Shown: positions 9,186-20,595, counted from the first letter of the stretch. The stretch: DNA of 64,000 bases from Serratia sp. DD3 (GCF_000496755.2 NZ_AYKS02000017.1:23672-87671); one strand, 5' to 3'. Numbers and translations are program-made. Notes: generated from the sequence alone by a model not told the origin.

Positions 9186-10267
9186 GGGTTTTCTCCTGCT
9201 GCCAGCGCCAGAGCCTGCTGCCAGCCATCAACATAGTTCGGATTAAAAAAGGCAATGGCTTGTTTATCCAAAGTAGCCAGTTGGCGTTGCGCCTCACGGA
9301 TGACGGTTTCATTCAACGGATCACCATAAAACAGTACCGGCAAATGCTGTTCAGCCAAATCCTGCCAGAACGGGTTGTTACGGCTCAATACAAACGGCAC
9401 GCCAAACTGAATCAGCAGACATAACGTACCTATACCTTGCTGGCGGTCAAAGATAAAGTAACCGAGATCGCATTCACGCAAGATATTGAGATAATCATCA
9501 AACGCCACCTGTTGAGTCAGCAGTTGTAGATGCTGTTCACCAAACAATTTCACCCCAACGGCACGCACTTGCTCAATATAGGCCTGATTATTGGCGGGAT
9601 ATCCCATGGGGATAATCACCTGCACATCCGCGCCAAATTGCTGATAGATAGCCTGTAGCGCTTCGATATGGCGATTAGTTTTATCACCGGAGTTGCCCAG
9701 CAGAATGGTCATCGGTCCGGCACTCTTTTTGTTGACCTCAATCCCCGTCAAGCTTGGGTCCATCCGCGTAGGGAAATAGAGCAACGAGCCAGGAACCCGC
9801 CCATGGCGTTGCCGGTAGTGATTTAAATCTCCCCGCGTCGCAAAGACATGGTGCACGCGCCCTTGGGCAATACGCCGCAGCAGGTAGAACAGACGGAATT
9901 TCCAGTGAGTGGCATTTTCATACAGGTCGGCTCCCCAGATATGCCAGCTCACCTGATGTGCTTTAATCTTGCCACTGAGCAATGCTAACCACAGCGCGGC
10001 ATTAAATTGCCCATGGAAAAAGAAACGGTTATCACGGCTGGCTTGAGCGCAGGCAATCACCGCCGCAGCCAGGCTTTTCTTATCCGGCAAAACCTCGATA
10101 TCCAACTTGGGATAATGCCCCAATGCGTCGGCATCTTTGGCTGCCACCATAAAATGGCGTACCTGTTCAGCGGGTAGACGCTCTGCCAGCACATCATTGA
10201 AAAAGCGCAGCACCGTCTGATTATGATGGGGGATATCAGAGCCCAGTACGTGGATCAGTGTCATCAT
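9182..10267 (-). CDS. wecF: Fuc4NAc transferase (ECA lipid III synthase)
   Basis: Transfers 4-acetamido-4,6-dideoxygalactose from the TDP sugar to lipid II, completing the ECA trisaccharide lipid III. 361 residues (E. coli 359), with family segments [68 protein letters not shown] and [12 protein letters not shown]. The ATG at 10267 overlaps the wzxE stop by 4 nt. Soluble or peripheral protein of glycosyltransferase family 56. Confidence 0.96.
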   Translation of the reverse strand: MMTLIHVLGSDIPHHNQTVLRFFNDVLAERLPAEQVRHFMVAAKDADALGHYPKLDIEVLPDKKSLAAAVIACAQASRDNRFFFHGQFNAALWLALLSGKIKAHQVSWHIWGADLYENATHWKFRLFYLLRRIAQGRVHHVFATRGDLNHYRQRHGRVPGSLLYFPTRMDPSLTGIEVNKKSAGPMTILLGNSGDKTNRHIEALQAIYQQFGADVQVIIPMGYPANNQAYIEQVRAVGVKLFGEQHLQLLTQQVAFDDYLNILRECDLGYFIFDRQQGIGTLCLLIQFGVPFVLSRNNPFWQDLAEQHLPVLFYGDPLNETVIREAQRQLATLDKQAIAFFNPNYVDGWQQALALAAGENP

Positions 10268-11514
10268 ACTCGTCTACGATAAAGAATAAATACGCCGCTA
10301 CAGAGCGCGAAATACACTATATAGGTTGCCATATAAGCCTGTGTTGCACCCAACGGACCATGCAATGGGATTAGCCAGTGGGAAAACAGCGTCAGCAATA
10401 TAAACTGGGTGACTTCTGCCAGAATATAGAAACGCAGTGACGCTTTGGCGATCACCAGATAACCGAAAACGTAAGCGCCCACTTTCAACACATCCCCCAC
10501 CAGTTGCCAGGCAAACAGATCACGCATAGCGATGAACTGGGGTGAGAACAGTAACCAGATGGCAAAATCACGTAACAGCCAGACGGTAAAGCTGGCGGCG
10601 GCCACCGCAGGCAAGACAAACTTCAGTGAACGGATAATTTCCTGCGAAATGGCGTGCTTTTCCTGCAAGCGCGACAATGTCGGCAACAAATAAACCGTAA
10701 AAGAGGCGGTAATAAACTGCAAGTAAGCATCAGAGATACTACTCACCCCTTGCCAAATCCCCACGTCATCCCAACTGTAGTGCGCTGCCAGCAGGTTACG
10801 CATCATCACATAAGCCACCGGCAGGGTCACCGAGGTGATCAACGCCATAATGGTAAATTTGCCCAGGTGGCTCGCCAAAGCTTTATCCCAGGCCAGAGCC
10901 AGATAATGCAGCGGCAGCGCCTTACGCCGCCAAAGCATAAAGCCAGCAGGCAACACCACCAACGCGGGGACCAGGGCCAATCCGGTCAAGGCGCCGGCAT
11001 ATCCGCCCACCCAGAGGCATAAAGTGAACGCCAGCACACCAATAAAGCTACCGGCGATCACCGCCAGGGCATTACCCATGGCATCGCGGTAGCCTTTAAT
11101 GATCGCCAAAAACAGGTTGGCGTAAGCGATCCCCATCTGGATAAATGCCACCGCGCGCACGACATTCACATACTTAGTATGATCGAACAACGCACGGCTG
11201 ATAGGCTCGGCGGCCAACAGAAATATCAGCGCGAGTAACGTTGAAAAGCCCAGCACAATCGTCGATGCCGTCCCCACCGTTTTTTTTAAGCGCTGGGGAT
11301 CATGGTGATATTCGGCAACATACTTGGTGATGCCGTTAAAAATACCGGCTCCGGACAGCACTCCCAGCACGGTAATCAGTTGGCGGTAGTTACCCGCCAA
11401 CCCGACACCACTGGGGCCAAAGGTCACCGCCAGCATTTTAATCACCACCAAACCCACGCCTATTTTTATCAGCGTGGACCCGGCAGTCCAGATTGATGCT
11501 TTTGCCAGTGACAT
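10264..11514 (-). CDS. wzxE: ECA lipid III flippase
   Basis: Moves undecaprenyl-PP-linked ECA trisaccharide across the inner membrane; MOP/PST superfamily. 416 residues, exactly the E. coli WzxE length, with about 12 membrane helices and conserved [31 protein letters not shown] and GIFNGITKY segments at the N-terminus. It starts 1 nt from the wecE stop and overlaps wecF at its end. Confidence 0.96.
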   Translation of the reverse strand: MSLAKASIWTAGSTLIKIGVGLVVIKMLAVTFGPSGVGLAGNYRQLITVLGVLSGAGIFNGITKYVAEYHHDPQRLKKTVGTASTIVLGFSTLLALIFLLAAEPISRALFDHTKYVNVVRAVAFIQMGIAYANLFLAIIKGYRDAMGNALAVIAGSFIGVLAFTLCLWVGGYAGALTGLALVPALVVLPAGFMLWRRKALPLHYLALAWDKALASHLGKFTIMALITSVTLPVAYVMMRNLLAAHYSWDDVGIWQGVSSISDAYLQFITASFTVYLLPTLSRLQEKHAISQEIIRSLKFVLPAVAAASFTVWLLRDFAIWLLFSPQFIAMRDLFAWQLVGDVLKVGAYVFGYLVIAKASLRFYILAEVTQFILLTLFSHWLIPLHGPLGATQAYMATYIVYFALCSGVFILYRRRV

Positions 11515-11515
11515 A

Positions 11516-12646
11516 TCAGGCGAAGAAACTCTGGATGGTATTGATTACCGTGCGTTGGTTAACATCAGTCATGTTGTAGAACAGTGGCAGGCGCGCCAGG
11601 CGTTCGCTCTCTTGAGTAGTGAAACGATCTTCACCCGCCATGCGACCAAACATCTCACCCGCCGGGCAGCTATGCAGTGGGAGATAGTGGAATACCGACA
11701 TGATCTCTGCTTCTTTCAGATAATTGATAAACGCGGTACGCTGCTGCATATCTTGCAGTTTGATATAGAACATATGGGCATTCTGCACACAATCTTCTGG
11801 CACGCTCGGTAACACAATGCGCCCGGCGTCTGCCAAAGGTTTGAATGCATCATAATAGTTATGCCACAGCTTGAGGCGACGCTGATTAATCTCTTCAGCC
11901 GCTTCCAGTTGTGCCCACAGATAAGCCGCCTGTAGGTCTGACATCAAATAGCTGGAACCGATATCACGCCAAGTGTATTTATCTACCTGACCACGGAAAA
12001 ACTGGCTACGGTTGGTGCCTTTCTCACGGATAACTTCCGCACGATCAATCAACACAGGATCGTTAATCAGGGTTGCACCACCTTCACCACCGGCGGTGTA
12101 GTTCTTGGTTTCATGGAAACTGAAGCAACCAATATGGCCAATAGTCCCCAGCGCTTTACCTTTGTAAGTCGACATCACCCCCTGCGCGGCATCTTCTACC
12201 ACAAACAGGTTGTATTTCTTCGCCAGCGCCATAATGGTGTCCATCTCACAAGCCACACCGGCATAGTGCATAGGGACAATGGCGCGGGTCTTGTCAGTGA
12301 TCGCTGCTTCGATCTTGGTTTCATCGATGTTCATGGTGTCTGGACGCAAATCAACAAATACTGGCACTGCACCACGCAGTACAAACGCATTAGCTGTCGA
12401 CACAAAGGTGTAGCTTGGCATGATCACTTCATCACCAGGTTGGATATTCAGCAGTATGGCTGCCATCTCCAGTGATGCAGTACAAGAAGGGGTCAGCAAT
12501 ACTTTCGGGCTGACGAAATGTTGTTCCATCCATTGCTGGCAACGACGAGTAAAACCACCATCGCCACACAGCTTGCCGCTGCTCATCGCTGCCTGCATAT
12601 AATCAAGTTCAGTGCCAACAACCGGTGGTGCATTAAATGGAATCAT
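11516..12646 (-). CDS. wecE: TDP-4-keto-6-deoxyglucose 4-transaminase
   Basis: PLP enzyme (DegT/DnrJ/EryC1 aminotransferase) that makes TDP-4-amino-4,6-dideoxygalactose for ECA. ATG 12646 ([18 protein letters not shown]) gives 376 residues, the length of E. coli WecE/RffA; an in-frame upstream extension to 12691 is not conserved. The PLP lysine is in SFHETKNYTAGGEGG, with PTS-type segments TPSCTASLEMAA and VVEDAAQG. It also overlaps the wecD end by 14 nt. Confidence 0.96.
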   Translation of the reverse strand: MIPFNAPPVVGTELDYMQAAMSSGKLCGDGGFTRRCQQWMEQHFVSPKVLLTPSCTASLEMAAILLNIQPGDEVIMPSYTFVSTANAFVLRGAVPVFVDLRPDTMNIDETKIEAAITDKTRAIVPMHYAGVACEMDTIMALAKKYNLFVVEDAAQGVMSTYKGKALGTIGHIGCFSFHETKNYTAGGEGGATLINDPVLIDRAEVIREKGTNRSQFFRGQVDKYTWRDIGSSYLMSDLQAAYLWAQLEAAEEINQRRLKLWHNYYDAFKPLADAGRIVLPSVPEDCVQNAHMFYIKLQDMQQRTAFINYLKEAEIMSVFHYLPLHSCPAGEMFGRMAGEDRFTTQESERLARLPLFYNMTDVNQRTVINTIQSFFA

Positions 12647-13352
12647 GTAAACCTCTATAGAACCAATACGCGGTGCTTTGTATAGTGGCACCGTGCCGTT
12701 GATAGAGCCGTAACGCGGCGGTATTACTTATTTGAGTCGCAACCCACAGGCGCTGCAGCCGTTGCTGCTGGCACCAATTGATCGCAGCTACCATTAGCCG
12801 TGAACCGGTCCCCTTTCCTTGTTGGTGTGGAAATGCCGCCAGCAAACCAATACGGGCCTGTTGTTGGCCAATATCACGCAGGCTGACAAATCCTTCTGGT
12901 TCGCCCCCCTCTCCCAGCACCAATAAGCACTGATGATCAAAGGTACCCAACACCGCTTTCTCAATCCAGGTGGCGTAAAACCGCCCACTGTCTTGCTCCC
13001 CGTACCAAGGGGTACGGAAACGGCTGGCAGCAAATACGTTCGTCGCTGCCTGGCGCAGCAAGGGAATATCCTCCACTTGAGCCATGCGCACTGCCGGTAA
13101 TAATGAAGCACTTTCCATGCCAACTTCTAGCACCAGATCAACTTCGCCCTCCGCCAACCGAAAACCCAAACCGGCCAGCCCATCGGCTAAATCAAGACGC
13201 GACGCCGGAATTTTAGCCTGAACCAGGGCATAAGCATCCAGCTCAGCGGGTACCAGCGGCGGTGCCACCTCAGAAAAATCCAGTTTGGCACTGTTGATAT
13301 GGAAAAATTCGCTTTCCCAGCCCAAAGGCTCAATATTGGCGTGGACGGACAT
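12633..13352 (-). CDS. wecD: TDP-4-amino-4,6-dideoxygalactose N-acetyltransferase
   Basis: GNAT-family enzyme that acetylates the WecE product to give TDP-Fuc4NAc, the donor for WecF. Starting at ATG 13352 ([13 protein letters not shown]) gives 239 residues (E. coli 224). C-terminal GNAT fold with acetyl-CoA loop [10 protein letters not shown] and the C-terminal [17 protein letters not shown] segment. Its start overlaps the rffH end by 23 nt and its end overlaps wecE, so the three genes are tightly coupled. Confidence 0.94.
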   Translation of the reverse strand: MSVHANIEPLGWESEFFHINSAKLDFSEVAPPLVPAELDAYALVQAKIPASRLDLADGLAGLGFRLAEGEVDLVLEVGMESASLLPAVRMAQVEDIPLLRQAATNVFAASRFRTPWYGEQDSGRFYATWIEKAVLGTFDHQCLLVLGEGGEPEGFVSLRDIGQQQARIGLLAAFPHQQGKGTGSRLMVAAINWCQQQRLQRLWVATQISNTAALRLYQRHGATIQSTAYWFYRGLHDSI

Positions 13353-14211
13353 GGAGTAAATCCAGCAAATATTTGCCATAGCCGGTTTTGGCTAACGCCA
13401 ATGCAGCACGTTTGACACCTTCATCATCCAGCCAACCATTACGCCAAGCGATCTCTTCCAGACAGGCGACCTTAAACCCTTGGCGCTTTTCCACAGTTTG
13501 TACAAAGGTACTGGCTTCGATCAGACTGTCATGAGTACCGGTATCAAGCCAGGCAAAGCCTCGGCCTAGCAGCTCAACACTTAATTGCCCGCGCTCCAGA
13601 TACATCTGGTTGATGGTGGTGATTTCCAACTCGCCACGGGGCGAAGGTTTCACCTGCTTGGCGAAGTCCACCACCTGATTATCATAAAAATAGAGGCCAG
13701 TGACCGCCCAGTTGGATTTGGGCTCGAGGGGTTTCTCTTCAATTGACAGCGCACGGAACTGGTCATCAAACTCCACCACACCAAAGCGCTCTGGGTCCAT
13801 CACCTGATAACCAAATACCGTGGCACCATGCAGGTTATTGACCACGTTTTTCAGTTTCGGGCTAAAGGCCTGGCCAAAATAAATGTTATCACCCAACACC
13901 AGGCAGCTCGGTTCCCCAGCGATAAACTCTTCACCGATCAGAAAGGCTTGCGCCAGTCCGTCTGGGCTAGGCTGTTCGGCGTAACTCAGGTTGATGCCAA
14001 ACTCCGCACCACTACCGAGTAAACGGCGGAACGAAGGCAGATCTTCAGGGGTAGAAATAATCAGAATATCGCGGATCCCGGCCAGCATCAGCACCGAGAT
14101 TGGATAATAGATCATCGGCTTATCATAGATAGGCAGCAACTGCTTGGAGACACCGCGCGTAATCGGGTGCAAACGCGTTCCCGAACCGCCAGCAAGAACA
14201 ATACCTTTCAT
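13330..14211 (-). CDS. rffH: Glucose-1-phosphate thymidylyltransferase (ECA paralogue)
   Basis: Makes TDP-glucose from dTTP and glucose-1-phosphate, the first step to TDP-Fuc4NAc. ATG 14211 gives [16 protein letters not shown] and 293 residues, the E. coli RffH length; ATG 14229 would add six unconserved residues. Nucleotide-binding GGSGTRL, then [21 protein letters not shown] and [10 protein letters not shown]. Paralogue of RfbA/RmlA; the ECA location identifies it as RffH. A 141-bp gap separates it from rffG, the second largest in this operon. Confidence 0.95.
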   Translation of the reverse strand: MKGIVLAGGSGTRLHPITRGVSKQLLPIYDKPMIYYPISVLMLAGIRDILIISTPEDLPSFRRLLGSGAEFGINLSYAEQPSPDGLAQAFLIGEEFIAGEPSCLVLGDNIYFGQAFSPKLKNVVNNLHGATVFGYQVMDPERFGVVEFDDQFRALSIEEKPLEPKSNWAVTGLYFYDNQVVDFAKQVKPSPRGELEITTINQMYLERGQLSVELLGRGFAWLDTGTHDSLIEASTFVQTVEKRQGFKVACLEEIAWRNGWLDDEGVKRAALALAKTGYGKYLLDLLHVRPRQY

Positions 14212-14287
14212 CTTGACTCCTTGACTCACCTTCGCACTGCGAAAGTCCTTTTAGTCATAGGTTATTAAACTGTAATCAGCTTAATGA

Positions 14288-14309
14288 CCTAGCCCATCAA
14301 TGGGCCAGG
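14288..14309 (-). other. Intercistronic hairpin between rffG and rffH
   Basis: CCTGGCCCAT-TG-ATGGGCTAGG forms a 10-bp stem with one mismatch and a 2-nt loop in the transcript, with no U run after it. It lies in the 141-nt gap between rffG and rffH. It could protect an mRNA end or allow partial termination; neither is shown. Confidence 0.45.
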
Positions 14310-14352
14310 TAATACAACCAACCACAAGATTGCTTGAAAAACGAGGAGGAGG

Positions 14353-15426
14353 TTACTGGCTCAGCCCTAAACGTTCCCCAGCATAGGAGCCGTCTTGTAC
14401 CCGACGCCACCAGGTTTCGTTGTTCAGATACCAAGAGACCGTTTTGCGGATACCGCTTTCAAAGGTTTCCTGTGGGCGCCAACCCAACTCACGTTCGATC
14501 TTGCTGGCATCAATGGCATAGCGCATATCATGGCCGGGGCGATCTTTGACGTAAGTGATCAAATCGCGATATTTAGCCACACCTTGTGGTTTGTTCGGTG
14601 CCAACTCTTCCAATAGATCGCAAATCGTGTGCACCACCTCGAGATTCTTACGTTCGTTATGCCCACCGATATTGTAGGTTTCCCCTACTACACCCTCTTT
14701 GACCACCTGATACAACGCACGGGCATGGTCTTCCACATACAACCAGTCACGCACCTGTGCGCCATTGCCATAAACCGGCAAGGGTTTACCCGCAATCGCG
14801 TTTAGGATCACCAATGGGATCAGCTTCTCAGGAAAATGGTAAGGGCCATAATTATTGGAACAATTGGTGACCACAGTGGGCAAACCATAAGTACGCAACC
14901 AGGCACGCACCAGATGGTCGCTGGATGCTTTAGAGGCAGAGTAAGGGCTGCTTGGTGCATAAGGCGTGGTTTCGGTAAACAAGTCGTCCGTACCATGCAG
15001 ATCACCATACACTTCATCGGTAGAGATATGGTGGAAACGGAAAGCCGGTTTTTTCTCTTCCGCCAGACCTTGCCAATAATGGCGGGCCGCTTCCAACAAA
15101 GTGTAAGTACCCACTACGTTGGTTTCGATAAACGCGGCTGGGCCATCAATAGAACGGTCCACATGGCTTTCTGCCGCCAGGTGCATCACTAAATCGGGTT
15201 GGTATTGCGCAAACACCCGGTCAAGTGCAGGCCGGTCACAGATATCCACCTGCTCAAAAGCATAGCGCGCATCATCCGCCACTACCGCCAATGAATCCAG
15301 ATTACCGGCATACGTTAGCTTATCCACCACCACTACGCTATCTGCCGTACCATTGATAATGTGTCTTACTACGGCAGAGCCGATAAAACCGGCCCCGCCG
15401 GTAACCAGAATACGTTTCAACGCCAA
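14353..15426 (-). CDS. rffG: dTDP-glucose 4,6-dehydratase (ECA paralogue)
   Basis: Converts TDP-glucose to TDP-4-keto-6-deoxyglucose. Extended SDR enzyme of 357 residues (E. coli 355): NAD-binding [12 protein letters not shown] near residue 9, STDEVYG with catalytic Thr/Asp/Glu at about 135, and [10 protein letters not shown] with the Tyr-X3-Lys pair at about 160. Starts within the last 10 nt of wecC. The paralogue RfbB/RmlB acts in O-antigen synthesis; placement here indicates the ECA enzyme. Confidence 0.96.
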   Translation of the reverse strand: MALKRILVTGGAGFIGSAVVRHIINGTADSVVVVDKLTYAGNLDSLAVVADDARYAFEQVDICDRPALDRVFAQYQPDLVMHLAAESHVDRSIDGPAAFIETNVVGTYTLLEAARHYWQGLAEEKKPAFRFHHISTDEVYGDLHGTDDLFTETTPYAPSSPYSASKASSDHLVRAWLRTYGLPTVVTNCSNNYGPYHFPEKLIPLVILNAIAGKPLPVYGNGAQVRDWLYVEDHARALYQVVKEGVVGETYNIGGHNERKNLEVVHTICDLLEELAPNKPQGVAKYRDLITYVKDRPGHDMRYAIDASKIERELGWRPQETFESGIRKTVSWYLNNETWWRRVQDGSYAGERLGLSQ

Positions 15427-16679
15427 ACTCCTTTAGTATCAACGACCCAAGACTGTTTAACCTCTTGCGGTTTAATCGCCTTGAATTCTTTGTGATCAAC
15501 CAACATCACGACAATATCTGCCTGCTGCAAAGCCTCGGCAAGGGTTTTCAAAGTCACATGACCGGCCAAAGATTTTGGCAATTGCTCCACATTGGGCTCT
15601 ACGACTAACGTTTCACCCACATGCCAGTCGGCAATCAGATGAGCCACTTCAACCGCTGGGCTTTCACGCAAATCATCAATATTCGGTTTGAACGCCAGAC
15701 CAAAACAGGCAATTTTCACTTCATTGGCGCGCTTGTTGGTGGCTGCCAGACAATCTGCCACCGCCGTCTTGACGCGATCAACCACCCAGTGTGGCTTACC
15801 ATCGTTAACCAACCGGGCGGTATGGATCAAACGGGCCTGCTGCGGGTTCTGCGCCACGATAAACCAAGGGTCAACGGCGATACAGTGCCCACCGACACCA
15901 GGACCAGGCTGCAAAATATTAACCCGTGGATGGCGGTTAGCCAAGCGGATCAGCTCCCATACATTGATGCCCTGATCAGCACAGATCAGTGAAAGTTCGT
16001 TGGCAAAAGCAATGTTAACGTCGCGGAAACTGTTTTCCGTCAATTTACACATTTCGGCGGTGCGAGAGTTAGTGATTACACACTCACCTTCCAAGAAGAT
16101 TTTGTACAACTCACTCGCACGCTCAGAGCACTTCGGCGTCATCCCGCCGATCACGCGGTCATTCTGGATCAGTTCCACCATCACCTGCCCGGGCAACACA
16201 CGCTCTGGACAATAGGCAATGTTAACATCGGCTTGTTCACCGGCATCCTGAGGGAAACTGAGGTCACTGCGCTCCTGCGCCAGCCACAATGCCACCTGCT
16301 CAGTCGCACCCACCGGGGAAGTAGACTCCAGGATCACCAAATCGCCTTTTTTCAGTACCGGCGCCAGTGATTTCGCCGCGGCTTCCACATAGGCTAAATC
16401 GGGCTCATGATCCCCTTTAAATGGCGTGGGTACCGCAATCAGAAACGCATCTGCGGGCAGGGGTTTATTCACCGCTTGTAAGTAACCCCCTTCAACCGCC
16501 GTCTTCACTACGCGGTCCAGATCGGGTTCGACAATATGGATCGCACCACGGTTAATGGTATCCACCGCATGTTGGTTAACATCTACACCCACCACTTTTT
16601 TCTTGCGGGAAGCAAACGCCGCCGCTGTTGGCAAGCCGATATAACCCAAGCCAATAACTGAAATCGTGTTAAAACTCAT
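15417..16679 (-). CDS. wecC: UDP-N-acetyl-D-mannosamine dehydrogenase
   Basis: Oxidises UDP-ManNAc twice to UDP-ManNAcA, the donor for WecG, using NAD. 420 residues as in E. coli. UDP-glucose/GDP-mannose dehydrogenase family: N-terminal Rossmann motif [21 protein letters not shown], the middle segment [36 protein letters not shown] containing the catalytic Cys, and C-terminal [15 protein letters not shown]. Its stop lies inside the rffG start, and its start overlaps the wecB end by 4 nt. Confidence 0.97.
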   Translation of the reverse strand: MSFNTISVIGLGYIGLPTAAAFASRKKKVVGVDVNQHAVDTINRGAIHIVEPDLDRVVKTAVEGGYLQAVNKPLPADAFLIAVPTPFKGDHEPDLAYVEAAAKSLAPVLKKGDLVILESTSPVGATEQVALWLAQERSDLSFPQDAGEQADVNIAYCPERVLPGQVMVELIQNDRVIGGMTPKCSERASELYKIFLEGECVITNSRTAEMCKLTENSFRDVNIAFANELSLICADQGINVWELIRLANRHPRVNILQPGPGVGGHCIAVDPWFIVAQNPQQARLIHTARLVNDGKPHWVVDRVKTAVADCLAATNKRANEVKIACFGLAFKPNIDDLRESPAVEVAHLIADWHVGETLVVEPNVEQLPKSLAGHVTLKTLAEALQQADIVVMLVDHKEFKAIKPQEVKQSWVVDTKGVWR

Positions 16680-17806
16680 AGTGTCACCTGATGATTCTTT
16701 AAAGCTTCGAGGATACGCTGGCAGGCATGCCCGTCACCGTAAGGGTTATGCGCCCGGCTCATGGCATGATAGGCGTTGTCATCTGTCAGTAACCGGGTAA
16801 CCGCATCAACAATTCTGGCTACATCTGTTCCTACCAATTGCACCGTGCCGGCATCCACCGCTTCCGGTCGCTCAGTGGTATCACGCATCACTAACACCGG
16901 TTTACCCAGTGAAGGAGCCTCTTCCTGAATACCACCCGAGTCGGTCAGGATCAGATAAGAGTGAGTCATCAGATAAACAAAAGGCAGGTAGTCTTGCGGG
17001 TCGATAAGAATGACGTTTTCGATACCTTTCAAAATGCGGTTAACTGGCTCACTGACGTTCGGGTTCAAGTGCACCGGATAGACCACCTGCACCTCTGGGT
17101 GCTGGCGCGCGATCTCTGCCAGTGCGCTGCAAATACGCTCAAAACCGCCACCAAAACTTTCACGGCGGTGCCCTGTCACCAGGATCAACTTCTTATTGGC
17201 ATCCAGGAAAGGGTAGCGCTGTTCAAGACTATTACGCAGGGTGGCGTCAGACATAACGCGGTCACGTACCCAAAACAATGCATCAATCACTGTATTACCA
17301 GTTACGATAATATGGTCATCACTCAGTGACTCACGCAGCAGGTTTTGACGCGAATTTTCCGTCGGCGCGAAATGGTACATCGCCAAATGACCGGTTAATT
17401 TACGGTTGGCCTCTTCTGGCCAAGGGGAATAGAGATCCCCCGTGCGCAATCCTGCCTCGACATGCCCCACCGGAATACGCTGATAAAATGCCGCCAGACT
17501 GGTGCTCATGGTCGTCGTCGTATCACCATGAACCAGCACCACATCCGGTTTGAAATCTTCCAGCACGCCTTTTAACCCTTCCAGGATACGGCAAGTGATT
17601 TCACTCAGCCCCTGGCCCGGTTTCATAATATTCAGATCATAATCAGGTACGATTTCAAACAACCGCAATACCTGATCCAACATCTCACGATGCTGTGCCG
17701 TAACGCAGACTCTAGATTCAAAGGCTTCGTCCTGAGCCAGAGCATGTACCAAAGGAGCCATTTTGATGGCTTCCGGCCTGGTACCAAAAACAGTCAACAC
17801 TTTCAC
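16676..17806 (-). CDS. wecB: UDP-N-acetylglucosamine 2-epimerase
   Basis: Makes UDP-ManNAc from UDP-GlcNAc, non-hydrolysing. A GTG start at 17806 ([15 protein letters not shown], translated M) gives 376 residues, exactly the E. coli length, and is preceded by AAGAGA about 7 nt away; the in-frame ATG at 17857 adds a tail that is not conserved. Motifs [35 protein letters not shown] and [19 protein letters not shown] 365-bp gap with a repeat separates it from wzzE. Confidence 0.96.
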   Translation of the reverse strand: MKVLTVFGTRPEAIKMAPLVHALAQDEAFESRVCVTAQHREMLDQVLRLFEIVPDYDLNIMKPGQGLSEITCRILEGLKGVLEDFKPDVVLVHGDTTTTMSTSLAAFYQRIPVGHVEAGLRTGDLYSPWPEEANRKLTGHLAMYHFAPTENSRQNLLRESLSDDHIIVTGNTVIDALFWVRDRVMSDATLRNSLEQRYPFLDANKKLILVTGHRRESFGGGFERICSALAEIARQHPEVQVVYPVHLNPNVSEPVNRILKGIENVILIDPQDYLPFVYLMTHSYLILTDSGGIQEEAPSLGKPVLVMRDTTERPEAVDAGTVQLVGTDVARIVDAVTRLLTDDNAYHAMSRAHNPYGDGHACQRILEALKNHQVTL

Positions 17807-17869
17807 AGCGAATCTCTTTTGGTCTGTAAACTGCAGGCAAACCTGCAAATGGGGCACTTATCCCCGTCA

Positions 17870-18100
17870 TCAATAAAGCTGCTGCGGTGTGGGCTACGCT
17901 CGTGCACCCGAGTCACTTACCCATGTAAGCTCATCGGGATGAATGAACCTCATCTCTGAGGTTTACCCTTCGGGCCAGCACGAGTGCTGTTCAAATCGGT
18001 GATGACCGATTTGTCTCTCGTTTGCTGCCTACCTGCAACTTCATTGAACTTGGGTAGATGTGTCCGTCAATAAAATCCCGCTATCCTTCAAGCTGCAACA
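17870..18100. repeat. MITE-like intergenic repeat inside the ECA operon
   Basis: About 230 bp filling most of the space between wzzE and wecB. On the minus strand it contains CGAGAGACAAATCGGT, CGATTTGAACAGCRCT-type sequence and a GGCCCG...ACCTC...GAGG module that match, with differences, the copy at 60868-61018 on the plus strand. The right edge (ATCCTTCAAGCTGCA) resembles the terminal sequence of that copy (ATACTTCAAGTTGC read inward). It contains several small inverted repeats and no coding sequence. Confidence 0.65.
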
Positions 18101-18171
18101 ACCTGAATAGCCGCCTGAACTCCCTAGGACATGCTTATTTTAACGCTCTTTTATTTCAACTTTCTTTTATC

Positions 18172-19224
18172 TCAACTGCGAGGCCGACGCACCAAAGCCA
18201 CACCAGCACCCACCAAGCTACCAATCGCCCCCCACATAATCAACCAGAATACCCGGCGTGGGCTGTCACGTTTCACCGGCTCTTCTGGTGTACGCAGATA
18301 GCGGAATGTCTGAAAATTAGTATCTGGCGTCGGGCCAGCATGCAAGGTGGTCAGCATGGCCCGATTTTGGTCATAATCGAGATCATAGGTTGGACCTGAT
18401 GCCTGTAACCCTTCCAGACGCGCTTGAAGCGTCGGTTTACCCAGCATGAAAAGGTCAGAATCGGGTAGCTGTTCTGCCGGAATATTGGTCTGAGCACGGT
18501 TAATCCCTTGTTGCTCAGCAATTTTCAGTGCTTGCTGGACACTCTTGAGCTCACGTTGATAAACCGCATCTGCCACCGCTTCCTGACGTTTGACCTGGGC
18601 ATTCATAGCGGTAGTACGCGCAGCCCAAGCGCCCTGAATATCTTCATTCAAATGCTGTGCCGCACGGTGGCTGGCAAAATCCACATACTGGCGCAACAAT
18701 TGATTAGAGTCAGCGGCAGTTTCTGCCGTTAACTTCACGTTGTCATTGAGTACTTTTTTATCATCACGAGGGGTGAACTGAATATTGTTAATCAGCTCAT
18801 CTAACAACGCCGCATCGGCGCGTGCATCCCCTTTCTGACGCTGTTTGTAATAATCATTTTGTAACCAGAATTCGCGACGTGTGTCATAGGCGGCCAACTG
18901 CATGATGAATTCATTATAGGCTTCATCGGCAATCCCTGGCTGCTCACCCGCCACTGCGGGCATGGTGCGCACATCAAGATTACGCAGGAATTGTCGCTGA
19001 GAGTAATATCCCCCCAACGAATTAACTGTTGGCTTATCAGTGATTGCGGTGGCGCTCCACTCCTGCTTTACCAGATAGGAGACAAGCAGTGCGACCACAG
19101 CAAATAGCAGCGCAAAACCAATAATCCATTTTTTACCGCGCCACAGGGTAGAGCACAGACCGCGAATATCCAGTTCGTTGTCAACCACCGTAGCACTCTT
19201 ATCAGACGTTGTTTCAGAAATCAT
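18172..19224 (-). CDS. wzzE: ECA polysaccharide chain-length regulator
   Basis: Polysaccharide co-polymerase that sets the length of ECA chains made by WzyE. ATG 19224 is chosen because AGGG lies 6-7 nt before it; GTG at 19227 is adjacent and also possible. 350 residues (E. coli 348): N-terminal membrane helix about 34-54, large periplasmic coiled-coil region, C-terminal helix about 322-344 preceded by the Pro-rich TPEEPVKRDSPRR motif typical of Wzz proteins. Confidence 0.95.
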   Translation of the reverse strand: MISETTSDKSATVVDNELDIRGLCSTLWRGKKWIIGFALLFAVVALLVSYLVKQEWSATAITDKPTVNSLGGYYSQRQFLRNLDVRTMPAVAGEQPGIADEAYNEFIMQLAAYDTRREFWLQNDYYKQRQKGDARADAALLDELINNIQFTPRDDKKVLNDNVKLTAETAADSNQLLRQYVDFASHRAAQHLNEDIQGAWAARTTAMNAQVKRQEAVADAVYQRELKSVQQALKIAEQQGINRAQTNIPAEQLPDSDLFMLGKPTLQARLEGLQASGPTYDLDYDQNRAMLTTLHAGPTPDTNFQTFRYLRTPEEPVKRDSPRRVFWLIMWGAIGSLVGAGVALVRRPRS

Positions 19225-19244
19225 CACTGCCCTAAAGCCTCAGG

Positions 19245-20342
19245 TTAAGGTACTTGCTTGTTGTGCATTGAATTACGAATACGGCGCTTGATACGTTTGA
19301 TATAACGAGCAACACGCCACGCACGTTTAATGCAATAGCCATAAAAAAAGAATGCTAGCAAAAACAGCACCAACATCACCCATTCCGGAATGAAACTTAG
19401 CCGTTCGCCGATAATACCTATCGCTGCCAGGATTGCCGCGGCCAACGTGATCAAAACAAAGGCCTGACGCGGCGTAAAACCGGCCCGCATAATCAGGTGA
19501 TGGATGTGTTGACGATCAGGTGAGAATGGGCTCATCCCCTTGCGCAGGCGACGATACATGATGGCAATCATATCCATCAAAGGAATGGCAATAATCCAGA
19601 GTGCCGTCACTGGCCTAATGGGATGGTTTTCCCCTTGCGAACTTTGCAACAGTAACCAGATAGCGGTAAAACCAATCAGCGTGCTGCCCGCATCCCCCAT
19701 AAATACTTTATAGCGGCGGCCAAGAACACCCAGATTCAGTAAAATATAAGGGACAATGGCGGCCAGCATGGCAAAGCACCAAAAGGCGAGCTCATTGTTG
19801 CCACTTTGATAGAGCAGAATCCCCATAGCACCAAATGACACGCAGGAGAGTCCACCCAGCAAACCATCAATGCCGTCCACCATGTTAAAGGCATTGATCG
19901 CCGCCCAAACAGCGAACAGGGTCACCAAGTAGCCAAACGGACCCAGCAGCATTTCCCAGTTACCAAATACCTGGCCGAGGCTATGCAGATAGAGGTCGGC
20001 GAACAGCATCATCGCCACTCCAACCAGGGCCTGCACGGTGGCTCGAATTTTGACACTAATATCAAAACGATCATCCAGCGCCCCAACGAACACCAACACA
20101 CCCGCACAAGCGAGGTAGAGCTTGCTGTGCACAATCGGTACATCGGTGATCAGGAAAGCGAAACACAGGCCAGCATAAACAGAAATCCCCCCAACCAGCG
20201 GGATTAGGCCCTGATGACGTTTCCGATAATTCGGCTTATCAACCAAACCAATGCGCTTTGCTACCTTGCGGGCAACAAACAAAAAAGCCAAAGAAAACAG
20301 AAAAACAAAAAGGATTTCAGTACTCATAGTGAGTATGTTCAC
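19245..20342 (-). CDS. wecA: Undecaprenyl-phosphate GlcNAc-1-phosphate transferase
   Basis: Starts ECA (and often O-antigen) synthesis by moving GlcNAc-1-P from UDP-GlcNAc to undecaprenyl phosphate; integral membrane enzyme, target of tunicamycin. GTG start at 20342 as in E. coli; 365 residues (E. coli 367) with about 11 membrane helices. Family motifs ALDDRFDI (Mg binding), NAFNMVDGIDGL, FMGDAGSTLIGF and the HIHH loop (SPDRQHIHHLI). First gene of the operon, 276 bp from rho, and read the same way. Confidence 0.97.
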   Translation of the reverse strand: MNILTMSTEILFVFLFSLAFLFVARKVAKRIGLVDKPNYRKRHQGLIPLVGGISVYAGLCFAFLITDVPIVHSKLYLACAGVLVFVGALDDRFDISVKIRATVQALVGVAMMLFADLYLHSLGQVFGNWEMLLGPFGYLVTLFAVWAAINAFNMVDGIDGLLGGLSCVSFGAMGILLYQSGNNELAFWCFAMLAAIVPYILLNLGVLGRRYKVFMGDAGSTLIGFTAIWLLLQSSQGENHPIRPVTALWIIAIPLMDMIAIMYRRLRKGMSPFSPDRQHIHHLIMRAGFTPRQAFVLITLAAAILAAIGIIGERLSFIPEWVMLVLFLLAFFFYGYCIKRAWRVARYIKRIKRRIRNSMHNKQVP

Positions 20343-20567
20343 GGTTAACGAATCTCTAAAAAAAGATAAGGTAGCTTAGCATGAGTAAAAATGGCACCAC
20401 TATCATCACCCAGCAACCTTTTCAGTCAATTCCTATGACAATAGACATGTCTTCATACATTTGCACTCATCACCTTAAGCTGATAAGTGCAAATCAGACG
20501 AAGTCTCAGTAAGTCATCAGGGTAGCTCACTTAGTTATTACTCTTGCTTATCGTATCCGCCAAAAGC

Positions 20568-20595
20568 AAAAAACGCCATGACTAGGCATGGCGTT
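20568..20595 (-). terminator. Terminator of rho
   Basis: Read leftward: AACGCCATG, loop CCTAGT, CATGGCGTT, then a T run (20573-20568). The 9-bp perfect stem lies 24 nt after the rho stop and separates rho from the ECA operon. Confidence 0.88.

Noticed and set aside
20343..20565. RfaH ops element before wecA
   Set aside because: GGTAGC occurs, but on the wrong strand and without the rest of the ops consensus.
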